Origin: an uncultured Ruminococcus sp.
Lineage (GTDB): Bacteria > Bacillota > Clostridia > Lachnospirales > Lachnospiraceae
Length of the DNA: 32,396 nucleotides
Direction: 5' to 3'
NCBI GenBank assembly: GCA_900553885.1
Contig: USFD01000031.1
Span: 1 to 32,396 of the forward strand
Within the stretch, counting starts at the first letter, position 1. The number at the start of each line of letters is the position of its first letter. The position numbers and the translations under genes were made by a program. Below the pieces are notes generated by a model. That model was not told the origin of the DNA, ran no database searches, and saw only the letters and a program-made list of their open reading frames with translations. This document shows, in pieces, positions 24,543 through 32,341 of this stretch.

Positions 24543-25528
24543 AGCTGTTTGTTCAGTATCTGTACAGCAGAAGGCATGTGCTTTTCTGCGCTCTCTTCTG
24601 TGCGGCTGCCTATGGGGTTATCTTTTTCCTGTATGGTATTGACATGCAGGCGGTCTGGTATCCTCTCCTGATCTGTCTGTTTTTTGCGGCGCTTTTTATG
24701 CTGTCCGGATATTTCCACATGAAAAAACGGCATCTGGAACTGGGGCAGATTTCCCGGTATGACGGGGTGTTTGAAGAGTGTCTGCCGCCTGCTTCCAATC
24801 TTATTGAGGAGGATTACCAGGCGATGATTGCCCGGCTGGAGGAGAAGAACAGAAAAGAAAAGGAAAGTCAGGAACTGGCAAAGAAGGACATGCAGGACTA
24901 TTATGCCAGATGGGTTCACCAGATCAAAGCGCCTATTGCGGTGATGCAGGTACTTCTTCAGCGGGAGGATACACAGGAAAATCAGGAACTGCGCTCCGAA
25001 TTGTTCCGGGTGGAACAGTATGTAGATATGGCTCTTTGCTATACCAGACTGGGGGAAGGCGGTTCGGATCTCCTGTTCCAGGAATATGATCTGGATGAGA
25101 TTATCAGAAAGGCCATACGCAAATATGCAGGCCAGTTTATCCGGAAAAAGATCCGGCTGGTTTATAAAGGAACAGACGAAAAAGTGGTTACAGATGAAAA
25201 ATGGCTCTCCTTTATCATTGAGCAGCTTCTTTCAAATGCAGTGAAATACACCGCTCAGGGAACAGTAACGATAGCGGTGGACAAAAAGAAACGGCTCACC
25301 GTGTCTGATACGGGAATCGGCATTTCGCCGGAAGATCTGCCCCGTATCTTTGAAAAAGGCTATACGGGATACAACGGAAGACAGGATAAAAAGTCTACAG
25401 GAATCGGATTGTATCTGTGCAGATCTGCGGCAGATAAATTAGGACACAGCATATCGGCGCAGTCCGAGCCCGGAAAGGGCAGCAGATTTACCGTGGATCT
25501 GGCGTCCTATCCTTTCCAGGCAGAATGA
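24539..25528 (+). CDS. Intramembrane-sensing histidine kinase, BceS-like
   Basis: 329 residues. Two membrane helices (about 13-33 and 38-58) are separated by only a few residues, so there is no extracellular sensor. This is typical of kinases that receive their signal from a partner ABC transporter. The dimerisation/phosphoacceptor site is H127 (RWVHQIKAPI). The ATPase domain has an N-box (N233, LSNAVKYT), DTGIG (257-261) and GIGLYLC. It phosphorylates the regulator encoded just before it, with which it overlaps by 4 nt. The ATPase gene follows after a 163-nt gap with its own promoter. Confidence 0.93.
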   Translation: MKLFVQYLYSRRHVLFCALFCAAAYGVIFFLYGIDMQAVWYPLLICLFFAALFMLSGYFHMKKRHLELGQISRYDGVFEECLPPASNLIEEDYQAMIARLEEKNRKEKESQELAKKDMQDYYARWVHQIKAPIAVMQVLLQREDTQENQELRSELFRVEQYVDMALCYTRLGEGGSDLLFQEYDLDEIIRKAIRKYAGQFIRKKIRLVYKGTDEKVVTDEKWLSFIIEQLLSNAVKYTAQGTVTIAVDKKKRLTVSDTGIGISPEDLPRIFEKGYTGYNGRQDKKSTGIGLYLCRSAADKLGHSISAQSEPGKGSRFTVDLASYPFQAE

Positions 25529-25540
25529 CCGTCTTACGAA

Positions 25541-25570
25541 AATGTCACACAGGGCGCCCGGAATGTCACA
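25541..25570 (+). promoter_or_regulatory. Direct repeats, candidate response-regulator sites
   Basis: AATGTCACA occurs at 25541-25549 and 25562-25570, exactly 21 bp apart, two helical turns. A partial ATGTC copy occurs at 25578. They lie upstream of the ABC promoter, where an OmpR-type dimer would activate. Confidence 0.5.
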
Positions 25571-25598
25571 GAAACAGATGTCGGCATTCCGGCCGCCC

Positions 25599-25607
25599 TG
25601 TTATACT
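25599..25607 (+). promoter_or_regulatory. Extended -10 of the ABC transporter promoter
   Basis: TGTTATACT, with no recognisable -35 hexamer (ATGTCG at the 17-bp position). This fits a promoter that needs an activator bound at the direct repeats just upstream. Confidence 0.55.
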
Positions 25608-25691
25608 TTTACCGAAGCATATGACAGGAATGCAGCTCAGGCAGAAAAGCTGCCGGATGTATTCAAAATAAGAAAAAGGAGGTCATTGTAC

Positions 25692-26456
25692 ATGGCTGTT
25701 TTGGAAGTGAGAAATCTGAAGAAAATATACAGGACCCGCTTCGGAGGAAATCAGGTACAGGCATTGTCCTGCGTGAATTTTTCCGTGGAGGAAGGGGAGT
25801 ATGTAGCGATTATGGGAGAAAGCGGTTCCGGAAAGACGACCCTCATTAATATTATGGCAGCACTGGATCGTCCAACGGAAGGGGATGTTTATCTGGACGG
25901 GAAACCTCTGTCTGCCATAAAGGACAAAAATATTTCTGAATTCCGGAGAGATAATCTGGGATTCGTATTTCAGGATTTTAATCTTCTGGATACCTTTAAT
26001 CTGAAAGACAATATTCTGCTCCCTCTGGTACTGAAGGGCGTTCCTTACAGAAAGATGGAAAAAAAGCTTCTTTCCATAGCCGAAGAGCTGGGGATCCGGG
26101 ATCTTCTGGAGAAATATCCTTATGAAGTGTCCGGCGGACAGAAGCAAAGAGCAGCTGTAGCCCGGGCCATTATCACAGATCCCCGGCTGATTTTTGCGGA
26201 TGAGCCTACCGGAGCGCTGGATTCACGCTCTACAGACGAACTGCTGTCGCTTTTTGCAAGAATCAACCAAAGGGGACAGACCATACTGATGGTAACCCAT
26301 TCGGTCAAGGCTGCCAGCCGCGCCGGAAGGGTACTGTTCATCCGGGATGGTGAAGTCTATCATCAGCTCTACAGAGGGGAGATGACGGACGAACAGTTTT
26401 ACCAGAAAATTTCCGACACACTTACCATATTGGCGACAGGCGGTGAGAGAAGATGA
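25692..26456 (+). CDS. ABC transporter ATPase, BceA-like
   Basis: 254 residues from the ATG at 25692, with AAAAGGAGG about 9 nt upstream. The frame is open to 25542, but the extra 50 residues cover the promoter and repeats and are rejected. Walker A is GESGSGKTT (42-50), the Q-loop FVFQDFN, the signature VSGGQ (146-150), Walker B LIFADEP (166-172) and the switch histidine H203. The MacB/LolD-like class is used by Bce-type peptide-resistance transporters. It overlaps the permease gene by 4 nt (ATGA). Confidence 0.94.
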   Translation: MAVLEVRNLKKIYRTRFGGNQVQALSCVNFSVEEGEYVAIMGESGSGKTTLINIMAALDRPTEGDVYLDGKPLSAIKDKNISEFRRDNLGFVFQDFNLLDTFNLKDNILLPLVLKGVPYRKMEKKLLSIAEELGIRDLLEKYPYEVSGGQKQRAAVARAIITDPRLIFADEPTGALDSRSTDELLSLFARINQRGQTILMVTHSVKAASRAGRVLFIRDGEVYHQLYRGEMTDEQFYQKISDTLTILATGGERR

Positions 26457-28495
26457 GAGGAACATTTTATTTTAAACTGGCCGCCACAGGCATATCAAAG
26501 AACCGGAAAATGTATTTTCCATATCTGCTGACCTGCATCTGTATGGTAATGATGTACTATATTGTTGCATTTTTGTGCAGAAGCAGCACGCTTCAGAATA
26601 TGCGGGGCGGGGACGCCGTGCAGCAGATGCTCAGTCTGGGCGTCGGCGTAATCGGCGTATTTTCGGTGATTTTTCTGTATTATACAAATTCTTTCCTGAT
26701 CCGCAGGCGGCAGAGGGAGTTTGGATTATATTATGTTCTGGGAATGGGGAAACGGAATCTGGTAAAGATTATGATCTGTGAAACTCTGCTGACAGCAGTT
26801 GTTTCAATTGCAGGCGGACTTGTGCTGGGCATACTGTTTTCAAAACTGGGAGAACTTGTGATTACAAAACTTCTGGGAGCAGATATCAGTTTTGACATGC
26901 AGATTGATCCCCGTGCAATTATGTCAACGCTTGTACTTTTTGTCATTATCTTTGCTTTGATTATGCTGCGTATGCTTGTATTTCTGTGGCGTTCCCGTCC
27001 GGTGGAGATGCTCAGAAGCGATAAGGTGGGAGAAAAGCCGCCAAAAGGAAACTGGTTCTTTGCACTTGCCGGAATCGTTCTTCTGGGGGCAGCCTATTAT
27101 CTGGCGGTAACCATTGAAGATCCGATCACTGCGCTGATGTGGTTTTTCGTTGCGGTGATTATGGTAATTGTGGCAACATACCTTCTTTTTATTGCAGGAT
27201 CTGTTACATTCGGAAGACTGCTGCAGAAAAATAAGAGGTACTATTACCGGACAAATCATTTTGTATCCCTGTCATCCATGATCTACCGTATGAAGCGAAA
27301 TGGAGCCGGACTTGCATCCATCTGTATTCTCTCCACTATGGTGCTTGTCATGGTGTCGGGTGTCATGTGTCTGTGGCTTGGTATGGAAGATATGCTGCAT
27401 GTACGTTATCCCAGAGAGATTACAGCGGAAATCTATACTGAGGATAAAGAACGGGCAGATCAGGTAAAGGCGATTATGGAGCAGGTAGTGGAAGAGCATG
27501 GCGCTGAGAAAGAAAATGTAATTGCCTATACAATGCTGGAAACTTCAGCCTTTCAGAAAGAGGACCAGATTTTATTTGATACGTCGTCCATGAATCAGTT
27601 TTCAATACAGGATACCGGAAGTATGCGGGAAATTTATGTGATTACCATTGATGACTATAACAGACTGAAAGGGAAGAATGAGACACTGGCAGAAGATGAA
27701 GTAATGATCAGCATGCCGAAAAATGAAAAAACGTACAGCTATGATACTATTACAGTAGAAGGCGGATCTACGTGGAAGGTCAAAAGTACCCTTAATAAAT
27801 TCAGTCTCTACGGAGCAGATGCGGCGACAATGATTCCGTCCATGTATATATTCGTGCCGGATCAAAATGCTATGAAAGAAATATATGCGGCCCAGGCAGA
27901 ATATTATCAGGATGCTGCTTCTGAAATTGAGCAGTATTATGGGTTTGACCTGAACTGTCCCAGTGAAGAGCAGATTGAGATTACAGGAGAGATGTTTGAC
28001 AGGTTTGCCCAGGCCCAGAATGAGAATCCGGATTTTGCCGGGCGAATCAGCCTGGAAGGAAGAGAGCAGGAACGTTCCTGGTTCCTGGGTATGTACGGCG
28101 GCCTTTTCTTCCTGGGAATTATTCTTGGAATCGTATTTATCGCCGGCATGGTAATTATTATCTACTATAAGCAGATATCAGAAGGATATGAAGATCAGGA
28201 TCGGTTCGATATTCTGATGAAGATCGGTATGACCAGAAAAGAGGTGCGCCGAAGCGTCAATTCTCAGGTGCTGACTGTTTTCTTCCTGCCTCTTATAGCG
28301 GCAGGTCTGCACACGGGATTTGCTTTCCCGATTATACGCAGAATCCTGAATCTTCTTGGCTTTGTCAATACAGCTCTGCTTATCGAGGTTACGGTGTCAT
28401 GTTATATTGTATTTGCCCTTTTTTACATTATCATCTATCTGCTGACATCAAAGAGTTATCTGACAATTGTGGGAGGAAAGAAGGGAAAAAGATAA
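26453..28495 (+). CDS. FtsX-domain ABC permease, BceB-like
   Basis: 680 residues. Ten membrane helices are visible. The first lies near 20-42 and TM7 at about 286-312. A large extracellular domain of about 225 residues (about 317-541) separates TM7 from the last three helices (starting about 542), the BceB/VraG arrangement. The extracellular domain is where such permeases meet lipid II-bound peptides such as bacitracin or lantibiotics. Together with the ATPase it probably both removes the peptide from its target and signals to the two-membrane-helix kinase. The precise ligand cannot be read from the sequence. No terminator follows before the next gene's leader. Confidence 0.92.
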   Translation: MRGTFYFKLAATGISKNRKMYFPYLLTCICMVMMYYIVAFLCRSSTLQNMRGGDAVQQMLSLGVGVIGVFSVIFLYYTNSFLIRRRQREFGLYYVLGMGKRNLVKIMICETLLTAVVSIAGGLVLGILFSKLGELVITKLLGADISFDMQIDPRAIMSTLVLFVIIFALIMLRMLVFLWRSRPVEMLRSDKVGEKPPKGNWFFALAGIVLLGAAYYLAVTIEDPITALMWFFVAVIMVIVATYLLFIAGSVTFGRLLQKNKRYYYRTNHFVSLSSMIYRMKRNGAGLASICILSTMVLVMVSGVMCLWLGMEDMLHVRYPREITAEIYTEDKERADQVKAIMEQVVEEHGAEKENVIAYTMLETSAFQKEDQILFDTSSMNQFSIQDTGSMREIYVITIDDYNRLKGKNETLAEDEVMISMPKNEKTYSYDTITVEGGSTWKVKSTLNKFSLYGADAATMIPSMYIFVPDQNAMKEIYAAQAEYYQDAASEIEQYYGFDLNCPSEEQIEITGEMFDRFAQAQNENPDFAGRISLEGREQERSWFLGMYGGLFFLGIILGIVFIAGMVIIIYYKQISEGYEDQDRFDILMKIGMTRKEVRRSVNSQVLTVFFLPLIAAGLHTGFAFPIIRRILNLLGFVNTALLIEVTVSCYIVFALFYIIIYLLTSKSYLTIVGGKKGKR

Positions 28496-28604
28496 CAATA
28501 TATCTTTGGAACGAATAAAAGAACCAATATACAGAAAAAATAAAAGAATTGTCTGTCCGAATCTGTTCTTTGATGGTATACTGTTCCTAGAGGCAAAACG
28601 GCAG

Positions 28605-28640
28605 TCCGCGCTGTTTCTTCCGGACAGCGCGGAAGAGAAA
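28605..28640 (+). other. Two overlapping hairpins in the leader of the cytidylate-kinase-like gene
   Basis: TCCGCGCTGT (28605-28614) pairs perfectly with ACAGCGCGGA (28624-28633). The loop and 3' flank offer a rival pairing, TTTCTTCCG with CGGAAGAGAAA (28614-28622, 28630-28640). Neither has a T-run. TATACT at 28577 may be a -10 for this transcript. Confidence 0.4.
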
Positions 28641-28670
28641 GAAGCATGTTTGCAGAGAGGAGTGACAGAT

Positions 28671-29306
28671 ATGATGAAGCACACAATTATTACGATAGGC
28701 AGACAGTTCGGAAGCGGAGGCCATGAGGTGGGAAACCGCCTTGCGGAAAGGCTGGATATTCCCCTCTATGATCACAATCTGCTTCACATGGCGGCTCAGG
28801 AACTTCGCATCAGCAATGAGGATGCCACAAGAGTGGATGAGACAGTACTTGGAAGATTTCTGTCCGCATATGCGGCCGGCAGTATCGAATACCGGGCATT
28901 TGTGACCAGTGATGAATCCGGCAAACCTTTAAGCGACAAAGTGTTCGAAAAGCAGTCCGCAATTATCCGGAAGCTTGCGGAGCAGGGACCGGGAATTTTT
29001 GTGGGACGCTGTGCGGACTATGTGTTGGGCGATTACTCCAACTGTATTAATACATTTATCTATGCGTATAAAGAAGACCGTGTCAGAAGGATTATGAAAT
29101 TGTATGATCTGGAAGAAAAGCAGGCCCGGGATAAAATCAAAAAGACAGACCGGGAAAGACGCGTTTACTATGAAACCCGGACCGGCAGAGAGTGGGGCAG
29201 CATTGAGGCGAATGCCATGATGTTTAATGTAAGTCTGCTGGGAGTAGACGGGGCAGTGGATGCGCTGGAGGCGATCTACAGAAAATGGGAAGCGCGTGAT
29301 AACTAG
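28671..29306 (+). CDS. Cytidylate-kinase-like P-loop protein
   Basis: 211 residues from the ATG at 28671 (AGGAG 8 nt upstream); 28674 is also possible. The frame extends to 28467 but overlaps the permease gene. The N-terminus ITIGRQFGSGGHEVG is a P-loop of the cytidylate kinase-like family (Cytidylate_kin2). FVGRCADYVLGD and a lid-like KKTDRERRVYYE segment follow, and the protein is slightly short for a canonical CMP kinase. The family is common in gut Clostridia beside or in place of cmk. Its real substrate is not established, so I do not assign cmk. It has no evident link with the transporter upstream. Confidence 0.87.
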   Translation: MMKHTIITIGRQFGSGGHEVGNRLAERLDIPLYDHNLLHMAAQELRISNEDATRVDETVLGRFLSAYAAGSIEYRAFVTSDESGKPLSDKVFEKQSAIIRKLAEQGPGIFVGRCADYVLGDYSNCINTFIYAYKEDRVRRIMKLYDLEEKQARDKIKKTDRERRVYYETRTGREWGSIEANAMMFNVSLLGVDGAVDALEAIYRKWEARDN

Positions 29307-29337
29307 CAGACTGGCGGCATATTAACAGAAAAGAAGA

Positions 29338-29378
29338 GGTTCCCCGCAGCAGTTTTCCGCTGCGGAGAACCAGTTTTA
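29338..29378 (+). terminator. Hairpin terminator after the cytidylate-kinase-like gene
   Basis: GGTTCCCCGCAGC pairs with GCTGCGGAGAACC (one mismatch) around AGTTTTCC, with a short AGTTTTA tail. Confidence 0.75.
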
Positions 29379-29398
29379 TATGGTTATGAATAAACAGT

Positions 29399-29429
29399 AA
29401 AAGACCGATGGGGGAGCCATCGGTCTTTT
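29399..29429. terminator. Second hairpin, possible bidirectional terminator
   Basis: A perfect 13-bp inverted repeat AAAAGACCGATGG/CCATCGGTCTTTT with a 5-nt loop. The arm ends give four T on either strand. Confidence 0.6.
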
Positions 29430-29457
29430 GAGGGGAGTATAAATAATTAATAAGGGG

Positions 29458-29494
29458 TTGTAGAAAGTAACCTTCCTACAAAACATAGTATAAT
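29458..29494 (+). promoter_or_regulatory. Palindromic operator-like site plus -10 upstream of the Asn-rich gene
   Basis: A 24-bp dyad at 29458-29481 (TTGTAG, AAG, CTT, CTACAA with one mismatch pair) is followed by TATAAT at 29489-29494. CATAGTA at 29484 also resembles a SigF/SigG -10, though its -35 is poor. The rest of the 29307-29620 gap is the two hairpins and A-rich sequence. Confidence 0.45.
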
Positions 29495-29620
29495 ATATCA
29501 AATTGGAAAAAGCAAGAAAAAAATAAAAAAACAGAAAAATAAAAACGTGTAAAAAAGTGAATAAAAAATGCCATGACAAGAGACAATAACAATGTACTAA
29601 ATAAACAGGAGGGAATACTC

Positions 29621-29812
29621 ATGGCAAAAAACTACACAAATACAAACAACTCAAACAAAAACGCAAACAAGAACACAACGACAAACAGCAATTCCTATTC
29701 ATCCTATGCCAACGAGCAGAGCAAGAATAAGAATGCAAACAAGAACACCGTTCAGGGCAATAAAAACTGCGGAAAAATCAGAGATGCCTATGACGAAAGC
29801 GACCGTTACTAG
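29621..29812 (+). CDS. Small Asn/Lys-rich protein, SASP-like composition
   Basis: 63 residues from the ATG at 29621. AGGAGG lies 9 nt upstream and selects this start over an upstream in-frame codon at 29573. Seventeen of 63 residues are Asn. The peptide NKNANKNT occurs twice (12-19 and 36-43), with synonymous differences between copies. Cys50 is the only cysteine, and the tail DAYDESDRY is acidic. There is no signal or membrane segment. The composition recalls gamma-type small acid-soluble spore proteins and other Asn-rich Clostridial spore or stress proteins, but I see no firm family match. It is a single-gene unit between palindromes. Confidence 0.72.
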   Translation: MAKNYTNTNNSNKNANKNTTTNSNSYSSYANEQSKNKNANKNTVQGNKNCGKIRDAYDESDRY

Positions 29813-29855
29813 TTTTTCGGACGCTTTTATCAGCTGAAATACGGGACGGAAGATG

Positions 29856-29892
29856 CAGGGGCAGAGTAAAGTTAAACTTTACTCTGCCCCTG
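29856..29892. terminator. 18-bp nearly perfect palindrome after the Asn-rich gene
   Basis: The 18-nt arms 29856-29873 and 29875-29892 (CAGGGGCAGAG... and its exact complement) are separated by one base. The following ATTTATAG is only weakly T-rich. It may end the small-gene transcript or be a dispersed palindromic repeat. Confidence 0.65.
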
Positions 29893-29940
29893 ATTTATAG
29901 TAATATGAAAGAAGACAAATTGTGAGGATGGGAAGATTTT

Positions 29941-31089
29941 ATGGAGAAAATGGAGTGGATCGCCCCCTGTCATTTCGGACTGGAATCTGTGCTGAAAAGA
30001 GAAATCCAGGATCTGGGATATGAAATCGCACAGGTGGAGGACGGCCGGGTTACATTCCGGGGCGGCATGGATGCCGTCTGCAGGGCAAACATATTTCTGC
30101 GCACCGCGGAACGGATTCTTTTAAAAGCAGGCTGCTTTACAGCAGTTACTTTTGAAGAACTCTTTCAGAAGACAAAAGAGATCCCGTGGGAGAGATATAT
30201 TCCTGAAAACGGGAAATTCTGGGTTACCAAAGCGGCGTCAGTCAAAAGCAGACTGTTCAGTCCTTCTGATATTCAGTCTGTAATGAAGAAGGCCATGGTG
30301 GAGCGGATGAAATCCCGTTATCATACCCAGTGGTTTCCGGAAGACGGGGCAGCCTATCCTGTCCGTGTATTTCTGATGAAGGACGTGGTTACCGTTGGGA
30401 TTGATACTACCGGCGTATCTCTCCATAAAAGAGGGTACCGGCCTGCAGCCGGAAAAGCGCCCATTGCAGAAAATCTTGCCGCAGCTCTGATTATGCTTAC
30501 ACCGTGGAAAAAGGACAGGATTCTTGTGGATCCTTTCTGCGGCAGCGGAACGATTCCCATAGAGGCGGCAATGATGGCAGCGAATATTGCTCCCGGCATG
30601 AACCGGGATTTTACGGCAGAGCAGTGGACCAATCTGGTTGACAGAAAATACTGGTATGACGCTGTCGACGAGGCCCATGACCAGATAAATACGGATATAG
30701 ATACAGATATCCAGGGGTATGATATAGACGGGGATGTGCTGAAAACCGCAAGGAAAAATGCGGCAGACGCAGGGGTTGACCATCTGATTCATTTTCAGCG
30801 CCGTGAGGTGAGCCAGCTGAGCCATCCTGGAAAGTACGGATTTATTATTACAAATCCGCCTTACGGGGAAAGACTGGAGGAAAAGAAAGCACTTCCGAAA
30901 TTGTACAGGGAGTTCGGAGAGAGCTTTCGGAAGCTGGATACATGGTCTGCCTATATGATTACCAGTTATGAAGACGCAGAACGGTATTTCGGAAGAAAGG
31001 CAGACAGAAACAGGAAGCTTTACAACGGAATGATCCGAACATATTTTTATCAGTTTACAGGCCCCAGGCCGCCGAAACAGAAAAGATAG
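29941..31089 (+). CDS. THUMP-domain class I RNA methyltransferase (RlmL/YpsC-like)
   Basis: 382 residues. The N-terminal part (about 1-160) is a ferredoxin-like plus THUMP RNA-binding region, and the C-terminal part is a SAM-dependent methyltransferase. VDPFCGSGT (about 196-204) is the SAM-binding motif I, GYDIDGD the acidic motif, and NPPYGER (about 305-311) the catalytic N2-guanine/N6-adenine motif. This corresponds to the N-terminal half of Escherichia coli RlmL, which methylates 23S rRNA at G2445; Bacillus YpsC is the same type. The rRNA target is by homology. The rdgB-type gene follows after 12 nt, so the three last genes form one unit. Confidence 0.92.
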   Translation: MEKMEWIAPCHFGLESVLKREIQDLGYEIAQVEDGRVTFRGGMDAVCRANIFLRTAERILLKAGCFTAVTFEELFQKTKEIPWERYIPENGKFWVTKAASVKSRLFSPSDIQSVMKKAMVERMKSRYHTQWFPEDGAAYPVRVFLMKDVVTVGIDTTGVSLHKRGYRPAAGKAPIAENLAAALIMLTPWKKDRILVDPFCGSGTIPIEAAMMAANIAPGMNRDFTAEQWTNLVDRKYWYDAVDEAHDQINTDIDTDIQGYDIDGDVLKTARKNAADAGVDHLIHFQRREVSQLSHPGKYGFIITNPPYGERLEEKKALPKLYREFGESFRKLDTWSAYMITSYEDAERYFGRKADRNRKLYNGMIRTYFYQFTGPRPPKQKR

Positions 31090-31101
31090 AAGGTACATAA
31101 G

Positions 31102-31716
31102 ATGAAAAGAAGAATAGTATTTGCTACTGGCAATGAGAATAAAATGAAAGAAATCCGTATGATTCTGGCTGATCTTGGAATGGAGATTATTTCTATGAAG
31201 GAAGCCGGCGTAAATGAAGAAATCATAGAGGACGGCATGACTTTTGAAGAAAATGCAGAGATTAAAGCCAGAACTGTATCGAGAGTGCTGACAAATGATA
31301 TTGTTCTGGCGGATGATTCCGGACTGGAGATTGACTATCTGGATAAGGCTCCGGGAATTTATTCCGCCAGATTCGCAGGCGAGGACACATCCTATGATAT
31401 CAAGAACCGGATTTTACTTGACCGGCTTGAGGGGATTCCTGATGAAGAGAGAACTGCCAGGTTCGTGTGTGCTGTGGCGGCTGTGTTCCCGGACGGCACG
31501 ACCTGTACGGTGAGAGAGACTATTGAGGGACAGATTGCCCATGAAATTGCGGGGGACAATGGATTTGGCTACGATCCTATTTTCTATGTGCCTGAATATG
31601 GCTGTACAACAGCGCAGATGGATCCGGAGCAGAAAAATCTGCTCAGTCATCGGGGAAAGGCGCTTCGCGCAATGAAAAGAATTCTTGAGGAAAAATTGAG
31701 AGAGGAATCATTATGA
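31102..31716 (+). CDS. rdgB: XTP/dITP diphosphatase (RdgB/HAM1 family)
   Basis: 204 residues. The family hallmarks are ATGNENKMKEI at the N-terminus (substrate phosphate), GMTFEENAEIKA, ADDSGLEIDYL (metal aspartates), GDNGFGYDPIF and the C-terminal SHRGKAL. It hydrolyses non-canonical purine triphosphates such as dITP and XTP to monophosphate and PPi, keeping them out of DNA. Its stop overlaps the phosphodiesterase gene as ATGA. This pairing with a YfcE-type phosphodiesterase is common in Firmicutes. Confidence 0.96.
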   Translation: MKRRIVFATGNENKMKEIRMILADLGMEIISMKEAGVNEEIIEDGMTFEENAEIKARTVSRVLTNDIVLADDSGLEIDYLDKAPGIYSARFAGEDTSYDIKNRILLDRLEGIPDEERTARFVCAVAAVFPDGTTCTVRETIEGQIAHEIAGDNGFGYDPIFYVPEYGCTTAQMDPEQKNLLSHRGKALRAMKRILEEKLREESL

Positions 31717-32195
31717 AGGTGTTGATTGTCAGTGATACACACGGCAGACACAGGGGATTGGACCGTGCACTTCAGGAGGCCGGGGATATTGGTATGCTGA
31801 TCCATCTGGGGGATGTTGAAGGCGGCGAGACATATATTGATGCGGCTGTGGAGTGCGAAAAACATATAGTCAGGGGAAATAATGACTTCTTTTCGGACCT
31901 GCCCAGAGAAGAGGAGTTTTACATTGGAAAATATAAGGTGTTTATTACTCACGGGCATGCCTATTACGTATCATTGGATCCGGAGTATATCAGAGAAGAA
32001 GGAAAGGCACGGAAGGCGGACATTGTCATGTTCGGCCATACGCACAGGCCTTATTTTGAAGAAAAAGACGGAATGGTCATTCTGAATCCGGGCAGTCTTT
32101 CTTTCCCGAGACAGGAGGGGAGAAAGGGAAGCTATATGATTATGGAGCTGGATGAGGAGGGCAGCCTTCATTTTCAACAGAAATATTTCGATTGA
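31713..32195 (+). CDS. YfcE/MJ0936-type metallophosphoesterase
   Basis: 160 residues, a minimal calcineurin-like fold. The metal motifs run in order: SDTHG (8-12), HLGDVEGG, RGNND, THGHAYYV and GHTHRP, then NPGSLSFPRQ, the typical C-terminal closure of the YfcE/MJ0936 family. These are manganese-dependent phosphodiesterases with cyclic or model diesters as known substrates in vitro; the cellular substrate is open. The gene is coupled to rdgB by a 4-nt overlap. No clear terminator is visible in the 32196-32271 A-rich gap. Confidence 0.93.
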   Translation: MKVLIVSDTHGRHRGLDRALQEAGDIGMLIHLGDVEGGETYIDAAVECEKHIVRGNNDFFSDLPREEEFYIGKYKVFITHGHAYYVSLDPEYIREEGKARKADIVMFGHTHRPYFEEKDGMVILNPGSLSFPRQEGRKGSYMIMELDEEGSLHFQQKYFD

Positions 32196-32271
32196 TTCTC
32201 AGAACTGAAAGGGAGAAATAATCCGGACTGAAGATTTATAAAAAAAAGAATAAAAAAAGTTGAAAAAAATG

Positions 32272-32300
32272 TTGACAAGATAAAAGTGATATAATATAAT
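32272..32300 (+). promoter_or_regulatory. Consensus promoter of the tRNA-Pro transcript
   Basis: A perfect TTGACA, a 17-bp spacer and a perfect TATAAT. A second TATAAT overlaps at 32290. It lies about 42 bp before the tRNA. Confidence 0.92.
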
Positions 32301-32341
32301 AGTCAATGCGCTACGGGTTAGACAGGAAACGTAGAGAATAC

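Noticed and set aside
25542..25691. In-frame extension of the ABC ATPase
   Set aside because: It covers the promoter and direct repeats. The ATG at 25692 has AAAAGGAGG and begins the standard ATPase strand.
29621..29760. Repeats in the Asn-rich gene as a CRISPR-like or tandem DNA array
   Set aside because: There are only two copies, they lie in frame, and they differ at synonymous sites. This is a protein-level repeat.
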